DNA of 10,596 nucleotides from Pseudomonadota bacterium (lineage in GTDB: Bacteria; Pseudomonadota; Alphaproteobacteria; Rhizobiales; Rhizobiaceae): positions 1 through 10,596 of the forward strand of contig JAEZXF010000019.1 of the NCBI GenBank assembly GCA_023419995.1, given 5' to 3'. The notes beneath the pieces were generated by a model. That model had not been told where the DNA came from. It worked only from the letters and a program-made list of their open reading frames with translations, and did not search any database. Position 1 is the first letter of the stretch. Each line of letters begins with the position of its first letter. The position numbers were made by a program, and so were the translations under genes. Shown here piece by piece: positions 6,448 to 10,596 of this stretch.

Positions 6448-7713
6448 TCACGAGGCCGGATGCGGCCCGCCTTGCGGCAAGGTGACGACGAAGCGCGCGC
6501 CGCCGTCGACGGGGGTTTCCTGCCGCACGCCGCCGCCGTGGCGCTCGGCGATCTGGCGCACCAGCGCCAGGCCGAGGCCCCAGCCGCCGGCCTGCTCGCT
6601 GCGGCCGGTGGGGCGATAGAACGGCTCGAACACCCTTTCCCGCTCGGCGTCCGGAATGCCGGGCCCGTGGTCGCGGACGGCCAGCTCCACCACGCCCGGC
6701 CCGCGGCCAATCGTGGCCGAGACCGGCGGCGCGCCGTGGCGCACGGCGTTCTGCATCAGGTTGCGCACGGCGCGCGCGAGAAGCCGCGCGTTGCCCTTGA
6801 CGATCGCAGCCTCGCCCGCCACCTCGACGTCGTGGCGCGCGCCCTCCTCGGCGGCGAGCGCCAGCAGGTCCACCTCCTCCGTCAGGTCGAGCGCGTCGGC
6901 ATGGTCGAGCCGGCTCGCCAGCAGGATCTCCTCGACCAGCTCGTCCAGCTCGGTCAGGTTGCGGACGATCTCGTCGCGGTGCCTGCCGCTCGCATCCTGG
7001 CCGTAGAGGTCCGTCGCCATGCGCAGGCGCGCCAGGGGCGAGCGCAGCTCGTGGCTGGCATTGGCGAGCAGCGAGCGGTGCGCGGCCACCAGATGCTCGA
7101 TCCGCCCGGCGGCGCGGTTGAAGCTCTTGGCAACGGCGGCGACCTCGTCGCGCCCCTCCGCGGGGACGCGCAGGGCGAGGTCGCCCTCGCCCCATTGCTC
7201 GACCCCGTGGCGCAGGCGCTCGAGGCGGCGCGTCAGGTGGCGCACGACCGGCCAGGCGACGATGCCGGTCACCCCGGCGACGAGGGCGAGCCAGAGCAGC
7301 GGACTGGCCCGCGGCGGACCGAAGGGATTGCCGGCGAAGCGGGCGACGACGACCCGGCCGTCGCCGAGCCGCACCGCCATCTGCGGGCCGCGCTCGCCGC
7401 GGCGGAACTCGCCCCGGTCGTCGGGCATGACGAACGGCAGCGGGCGGCCGACGCCGGCGATCAGCGCGCCGTCGGCCGAGAAGACCGAGATGTCGGCATC
7501 GAAGGCCCTGCCCAGCCGCTCGAGGACGATGCGCGTCTCTCCGGGATCGGCGTCGGCTGGCAGCATGTCGGCCAGGAAGGCGTTGCGCCTCGCGCCCCAG
7601 CCGCGATCCTCCTCGTCGTGGGAAAGCCGCACGAAGACGGCGCTCGCCAGCGCCACCACGACGAGGCTGGCCAGCAGCGTGAGGTACACCTTGAGGAAAA
7701 GGCTGTTGCGCAT
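6448..7713 (-). CDS. Sensor histidine kinase with HAMP domain (CpxA/EnvZ-like class)
   Basis: Inner-membrane sensor kinase of 421 residues that should phosphorylate the response regulator encoded just upstream. Membrane helix 1 is at about 9-29 (VYLTLLASLVVVALASAVFV). A periplasmic region of about 105 residues follows, then helix 2 at about 138-157 (PLLWLALVAGVTGIVAW) and a HAMP linker at about 158-210. The HisKA H-box NASHELRSPL has the phospho-acceptor His221. The ATPase domain shows the N-box RNLMQNAVRHG (Asn318, Asn322), G1 DHGPGIP (348-354), the F-box EPFYRP and G2 GGWGLGLAL (376-384). All catalytic boxes are intact. The ATG lies 11 bases after the regulator's stop, and the AGGA of its ribosome site overlaps that TAG, so the two are translationally close. 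The signal is unknown. The CpxP-like gene in the same operon points to envelope or metal stress. Confidence 0.95.
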   Translation of the reverse strand: MRNSLFLKVYLTLLASLVVVALASAVFVRLSHDEEDRGWGARRNAFLADMLPADADPGETRIVLERLGRAFDADISVFSADGALIAGVGRPLPFVMPDDRGEFRRGERGPQMAVRLGDGRVVVARFAGNPFGPPRASPLLWLALVAGVTGIVAWPVVRHLTRRLERLRHGVEQWGEGDLALRVPAEGRDEVAAVAKSFNRAAGRIEHLVAAHRSLLANASHELRSPLARLRMATDLYGQDASGRHRDEIVRNLTELDELVEEILLASRLDHADALDLTEEVDLLALAAEEGARHDVEVAGEAAIVKGNARLLARAVRNLMQNAVRHGAPPVSATIGRGPGVVELAVRDHGPGIPDAERERVFEPFYRPTGRSEQAGGWGLGLALVRQIAERHGGGVRQETPVDGGARFVVTLPQGGPHPAS

Positions 7714-7724
7714 GGGATGGCGTC

Positions 7725-8423
7725 CTACCTGTCCTCGTCCTGGCGGCGGGCGAAGACATAGCCGGCGCCGCGCACGGTGACGATGCGGCGCGGCTGCTTC
7801 GGGTCGTCCTCTATTGCCGCGCGGATGCGCGAGACGTGGACGTCGATCGAGCGGTCGAAGGCGTCGAAGCCCTCACCCTTCAGCCTGTCCATCAGCTGCT
7901 CGCGCGAGAGCGTGCGGCCGGCGTTCTCCGCCAGCGCCACCAGCAGGTCGAACTGGTGGCCGGTCATGGCGCAGTCGCGGCCGTCGATGCGCGCGACGCG
8001 CGAGGCGGGGTCGATCTCCAGCCGGCCGAACCGCATGACCCGGTCGCCGGCGGCGGCACCGCCGCTGCGGCGCAGGATGGCGCGGAGCCGCGCCAGCAGC
8101 TCGCGCGGGTTGAACGGCTTCGGCAGGTAGTCGTCGGCGCCGAGCTCGAGGCCGACGATGCGGTCCGTCTCCTCGCCCTTGGCGGTCAGCATCAGCACGG
8201 GAACGCTCGAGGCGGCGCGGATGCGCCGGCAGGTTTCGAAGCCGTCGAGATCAGGCAGCATGACGTCGAGGATGACAGCAGAGGGCGCCCTGCGCCTGAT
8301 CTCGTCCAGCCCGGCAAGGGCGGTCGCGGCGGTTCGCACCGCGAAGCCGTTGCCGGACAGGTAGTCCGACAGCATGGCGGAGAGCCGCGTGTCGTCGTCG
8401 ACGATCAGAATCTCGTCCGCCAT
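7725..8423 (-). CDS. OmpR/PhoB-family response regulator
   Basis: DNA-binding regulator of 232 residues, partner of the downstream kinase. The receiver domain (about 4-118) has the acidic pair Asp9-Asp10, phospho-acceptor Asp53 (VILDVMLPD), Thr80 (LMLTAKGEE) and Lys102 (PKPFNPREL). The C-terminal winged helix (about 130-228) shows TGHQFDLLVALAENAGR, then RSIDVHVSRIR and the wing VRGAGYVF. ATG 8423 (MADEILIVDDD) is preferred because receiver domains begin this way. A GTG at 8447 is in frame but adds 8 residues with no family support. The gene is 37 bases downstream of the CpxP-like gene. Regulators of this family bind tandem direct repeats spaced about 10 bp, and such a repeat exists at 9071-9085. 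Confidence 0.95.
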   Translation of the reverse strand: MADEILIVDDDTRLSAMLSDYLSGNGFAVRTAATALAGLDEIRRRAPSAVILDVMLPDLDGFETCRRIRAASSVPVLMLTAKGEETDRIVGLELGADDYLPKPFNPRELLARLRAILRRSGGAAAGDRVMRFGRLEIDPASRVARIDGRDCAMTGHQFDLLVALAENAGRTLSREQLMDRLKGEGFDAFDRSIDVHVSRIRAAIEDDPKQPRRIVTVRGAGYVFARRQDEDR

Positions 8424-8460
8424 GCCGGAAATGCCCCGTCCTGTCACGGACGGGATCCTA

Positions 8461-8988
8461 TCACCTGCGAGGGCCCTTGCGCTCGTCGAAATGCTTGGCC
8501 AGCTCGGCGCGCTGCTCGGGCGTCAGCACTTCGGCGGCATCGAGGAGCGCGGCCGTCACCTTCTTCGAGGCCTCGTCGATCGCGGCGATGCGCTCGGCGC
8601 GCAGCGCCTCCGCCCGGGCGCGGTCGATCGTGCCGGCCGAGACCAGCTCCATCACCGCCTCGCGGGTGTCGCGGAACTCGCGCATCATCGGCCTGAGATC
8701 GGCGCGGGTGTCGTCGATGAGCGCCCAGATGCGGGCTTCCTGCTCGGCGGTGGCGTCGACCTCGGCGAGCGCGCGGCCGAGGCCGCGGCCGGCGAAATGG
8801 CCGCCGTGCTTCATGCCGACTTCCATGAACTGCCGGCCCATGCCCTCGGGCCCGCCCATCGCGCCGGCCGCGCCGATGCCCGCCAGCGCCAGCACGGCGA
8901 CGCCGCCGGCGACGATCCACCGTGTGCGGGGCCTGCCGCTCTTCGCGGCCTCGTTGGCGACGCCGGTTTCCTGCTTGTCCTGTTCCAT
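8461..8988 (-). CDS. CpxP/Spy-like periplasmic heavy-metal sensor family protein, membrane-anchored
   Basis: Protein of 175 residues resembling the LTxxQ-motif family (CpxP, Spy, CnrX/ZraP-like), which bind misfolded proteins or metals in the periplasm and modulate a sensor kinase. It has about 21 charged cytoplasmic residues, a hydrophobic segment at about 24-44 (WIVAGGVAVLALAGIGAAGA), then a Gly/His-rich stretch (GMKHGGHFAGRG). A long helical part carries LIDDTRADLRPMMREFRDTRE and a final LTPEQRAELAKHFDER motif (155-170). The long N-terminal stretch suggests a membrane anchor, although a cleaved signal peptide is possible. ATG 8988 is chosen for its AAGGAG site 7 bases upstream. The frame is open to 9126, but that stretch is not protein-like and contains the putative promoter. 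It is the first gene of a three-gene operon with regulator and kinase. Which ligand it senses cannot be told. Confidence 0.85.
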   Translation of the reverse strand: MEQDKQETGVANEAAKSGRPRTRWIVAGGVAVLALAGIGAAGAMGGPEGMGRQFMEVGMKHGGHFAGRGLGRALAEVDATAEQEARIWALIDDTRADLRPMMREFRDTREAVMELVSAGTIDRARAEALRAERIAAIDEASKKVTAALLDAAEVLTPEQRAELAKHFDERKGPRR

Positions 8989-8995
8989 CGTGGGG

Positions 8996-9001
8996 CTCCT
9001 T
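8996..9001 (-). promoter_or_regulatory. Ribosome binding site of the CpxP-like gene
   Basis: AAGGAG on the - strand, 7 bases before ATG 8988. It fixes the start of this gene against the longer open frame reaching 9126. Confidence 0.8.
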
Positions 9002-9040
9002 GTCCATGCGGCGGGATCGCCGCGATGAAGCCAAGCTAGA

Positions 9041-9071
9041 GGCCGACTGTTTCGGCCGTTCGGGACGAACG
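9041..9071. promoter_or_regulatory. Two adjoining inverted repeats in the upstream region of the signalling operon
   Basis: GGCCGA (9041-9046) pairs with TCGGCC (9052-9057). Directly next to it, CGTTCG (9057-9062) pairs with CGAACG (9066-9071) across GGA. They share base 9057 and lie between the direct-repeat box and the start codon at 8988. They may be operator half-sites or a 5'-leader structure. On the - strand, GAACGG and TAGCTT (17 bases apart) could serve as poor -35 and -10 elements, which I hold only weakly. Confidence 0.35.
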
Positions 9072-9085
9072 TGAAGAAATGTGAA
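9071..9085 (-). promoter_or_regulatory. Putative OmpR/CpxR-type operator (tandem direct repeat)
   Basis: On the + strand GTGAA-N5-GTGAA; in the direction of transcription TTCACATTTCTTCAC, two 5-base half-sites with a 10-bp period. OmpR-family dimers bind head-to-tail repeats with this spacing, and the E. coli CpxR box (GTAAA-N5-GTAAA) is similar in form. It lies 82-97 bp upstream of the operon's first start codon, as expected for an activator site. The match is seen; binding by the local regulator is inferred. Confidence 0.5.
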
Positions 9086-9117
9086 GCGGGGCCGGGTCTT
9101 TCCGGCTTCGACGGAAG

Positions 9118-9226
9118 CCCCCTCACCCGCGCCCTCTCCCTGTGAACGGGAGAGGGGTCGCCGGCATCGCGGCCGATCTCCTTCTCACCGCTTGCGGAGA
9201 GAAGGTCCCAGCAAGGGGATGAGCGG
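9118..9226. repeat. Palindromic intergenic repeat with two hairpins (RIME-like)
   Basis: The outer ends are roughly complementary (CCCCCTCACCC at 9118-9128 against GGGGATGAGCGG at 9215-9226). Inside are hairpin one (CCCTCTCCC 9132-9140 with 9148-9156) and hairpin two (CCTTCTC 9180-9186 with GAGAAGG 9199-9205, extended by CCGC/GCGG after one A-A mismatch). This layout is typical of dispersed palindromic elements in rhizobial genomes. It begins 25 bases beyond the stop of the PCC gene and may end that transcript. Confidence 0.7.
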
Positions 9227-9250
9227 CGATCGAATCGAAACCGAAACGAT

Positions 9251-10099
9251 CTAGGCGACGCGGGCGACCACCAGCACTTCGAAGGTGACGCAGACCGGGT
9301 TTGCGCCCCGCATCAGGATGCCCTCGTGGATGGCCCCGTCCATGTCGGCCAGCGCCACGTCGAGTGAGGCGGAACCGGCTGTCGCGCGGCCGTCGACGAT
9401 CATCACTTCCGTGGCGTAGGACGGCACGTGGCGGCCATCCGCGAAATCCACCCCGACGAGGCTGCCGACGCCGTGCACCGACGCCTCCGCCAGGCCATGG
9501 CGGCGGCAGACCGCCTCCAGCGTCTGCGCGATGTCGCCGTTGGGCCGCACGGTGCACGCCAGCGCCGGCTGGCCTCCGGCGGCGGCGGCACCCTCCCCGC
9601 TCGCCTCGGCGGAAAACAGCTTGAAGTTGGTCTCGGGATCGTCGCGAACGACGAAGGCAGAGCCCTGGATGCCCCAGGCCTCGACGCGCGCCTGCGCCGC
9701 CACGACCGAGTCGTGCGGCAGCAGATGGCCGGCGTGGCGCACGCCGTCCGCCGCACGCCAGACGCCGTGGCAATGGAGGAAGGGTTCGCCGTCGCGGATG
9801 CCGGCGATGACGGACGCCTTCTCGATCGTCACGACGCCGTCCGGCGCATGGGTGGCGCTGTACCAGGCGACGTGGGTGTCGTCCGGCGCCGGCGCCGGGA
9901 TGACGTAGCGCATCGGCGAGACGGCGACGCTGTCGAGGCGGGCGAAGCCCGAGGCGAAGCCGGCTTCGGCCAGGGCGCCGGTCACCGCCTCGTTGACCGT
10001 CCTTCCCGCCGGCAGCGTCAGCGTCAGGGGATGGGCGCGGCAGGGAACGACGCGCTCCCGCTCGGTGGCAATGGGCCCCGGATGGCGCAGCGACCGCAT
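9251..10099 (-). CDS. Protein with two PCC/DUF296 domains
   Basis: 282 residues, two copies of the PCC (plants and prokaryotes conserved, DUF296) fold, function unknown. The first copy (about 25-163) keeps the probable metal-binding His pattern: HCH (His109, His111) followed by HAGHL (His125). The second (about 178-280) has the fold signature (HGVGSLVGVDF, then ILMRGANPVCVTFEVLV) but lacks the HxH pair, so it is probably degenerate or structural. In archaea similar single-domain proteins bind zinc; in plants the domain is part of AT-hook proteins. No DNA-binding tail is visible here. I chose ATG 10099. A GTG at 10114, whose GTGA overlaps the SDR stop by 4 bases, is equally plausible and adds 5 residues. 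Neither has a good ribosome site, which suggests coupling to the SDR gene. Confidence 0.8.
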   Translation of the reverse strand: MRSLRHPGPIATERERVVPCRAHPLTLTLPAGRTVNEAVTGALAEAGFASGFARLDSVAVSPMRYVIPAPAPDDTHVAWYSATHAPDGVVTIEKASVIAGIRDGEPFLHCHGVWRAADGVRHAGHLLPHDSVVAAQARVEAWGIQGSAFVVRDDPETNFKLFSAEASGEGAAAAGGQPALACTVRPNGDIAQTLEAVCRRHGLAEASVHGVGSLVGVDFADGRHVPSYATEVMIVDGRATAGSASLDVALADMDGAIHEGILMRGANPVCVTFEVLVVARVA

Positions 10100-10110
10100 C
10101 GGGGCGGCGC

Positions 10111-10596
10111 TCACGTCGCCAGGCCGGCAGTGAGGAAGCCGCCGTCGACGGCGAGGATGTGGCCGTTGACGTAGCTCGCGTCGGGCGACAGCAGGAAGGC
10201 GACGGCCGAGGCGATCTCGCGCGGCTCGCCGTAGCGGCGCAGCGAGACGCGCGCGTTCCACTGCGCGCGCACGTCGTCGGTATGGACCACCTTGGTCAGC
10301 GGCGTGTCGATCGGCCCCGGCGCGACGGCGTTGACGCGGATGCCGTGCTGGCCGAGCTCGTTGGCCATGATCAGCGTCAGGAGGTTCTGCCCGCCCTTGG
10401 ACGAGCCGTAGGCGCTGCGGCCCTTGTTGCCGGTCATGCCGGAGACGGAGGTGATGTTGACGATGGCGCCGCCCTCGCCGCGCGCCAGCCACAGGCGGGC
10501 GGCCGCGCGCGAGACGATGAAGGTGCCGGTCAGGTTGACGTCGACGATGCGGCGGAAATCCTCGACGCTGGTCTCGACCGCCGGGCGGTCCATGGC
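10111..10596 (-). CDS. SDR family oxidoreductase, C-terminal part (cut by window edge)
   Basis: Short-chain dehydrogenase/reductase, NAD(P)-dependent and cytoplasmic; about 160 C-terminal residues are present and the Rossmann N-terminus with its glycine motif lies outside the window. Counting from the Met at 10593, the catalytic residues are the NVNLTG-type Asn20 (DVNLTG), Ser49 (NITSVSG), Tyr62 and Lys66 (YGSSK). They are followed by APGPIDTP and a FabG-like C-terminus (EIASAVAFLLSPDASYVNGHILAVDGG). This is a classical SDR; FabG-like annotation would be unsafe because substrate-determining parts vary. Met 10593 is internal, as the frame continues off the edge. It is followed closely by the PCC-domain gene. 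Confidence 0.92.
   Translation of the reverse strand, partial: AMDRPAVETSVEDFRRIVDVNLTGTFIVSRAAARLWLARGEGGAIVNITSVSGMTGNKGRSAYGSSKGGQNLLTLIMANELGQHGIRVNAVAPGPIDTPLTKVVHTDDVRAQWNARVSLRRYGEPREIASAVAFLLSPDASYVNGHILAVDGGFLTAGLAT

Noticed and set aside
6460..7761. Long plus-strand open frame opposite the histidine kinase
   Set aside because: It is a mirror of a gene with intact H, N, G1 and G2 boxes on the - strand. Its own product shows no family pattern.
8989..9126. Longer N-terminus for the CpxP-like protein (start at 9126)
   Set aside because: The extension is unlike a signal region and covers the operator-like repeat. A strong ribosome site directly precedes ATG 8988.
9118..9226. CRISPR array or insertion sequence end
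   Set aside because: There is only one copy of each hairpin, no regularly spaced repeats, no transposase gene and no target-site duplication visible.

Overview
The window is GC-rich and gene-dense, with short intergenic gaps. It looks like an alphaproteobacterial chromosome or large replicon, most likely Hyphomicrobiales (Rhizobiales). The reasons are the composition, the PotABCD-type transporter next to small catabolic enzymes, and a palindromic intergenic repeat at about 9118-9226 that resembles the RIME-type elements of rhizobia. No tRNA, rRNA, CRISPR array or transposase was seen.

Left part (4-6356, + strand) is a transport and catabolism operon. It encodes an HpcH/HpaI-type aldolase, a PotA-like ABC ATPase, one long permease polypeptide carrying two fused PotB/PotC-like membrane domains, a Tat-type periplasmic solute-binding protein, and two tandem RraA-family proteins of equal length. 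HpcH/HpaI and many RraA proteins are class II (metal-dependent) pyruvate aldolases of unrelated folds. My inference is therefore uptake of an organic acid followed by retro-aldol cleavage to pyruvate or a similar 2-oxoacid; the substrate cannot be read from sequence. GC hairpins follow the binding-protein gene (4912-4943), the first RraA gene (5630-5651) and the end of the operon (6416-6441).

The most striking detail is the ATPase/permease junction. As given, the ATPase frame has no stop where its homology ends, and the permease frame has no ATG, GTG or TTG start before its first membrane helix. A single G-to-T change at position 2000 would create both a TGA for the ATPase and a GTG for the permease, in a 4-base GTGA overlap. 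This is either a sequencing error or a real mutation that removed the stop and the start together.

Middle part (6448-8988, - strand) is an envelope-stress type signalling operon. In order of transcription it encodes a membrane-anchored CpxP/Spy-like heavy-metal-sensor family protein, an OmpR-family response regulator and a HAMP sensor histidine kinase. About 80 bp upstream of the first gene lies a direct repeat (TTCAC-N5-TTCAC in the direction of transcription), spaced as an OmpR/CpxR-family operator would be, so autoregulation is plausible. The operon converges on the transport operon across a symmetrical GC hairpin.

Right part (9251-10596, - strand) holds an SDR oxidoreductase cut by the window edge and a protein with two PCC/DUF296 domains, closely spaced or overlapping. 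They are probably co-transcribed, with no clear link to the other two units.
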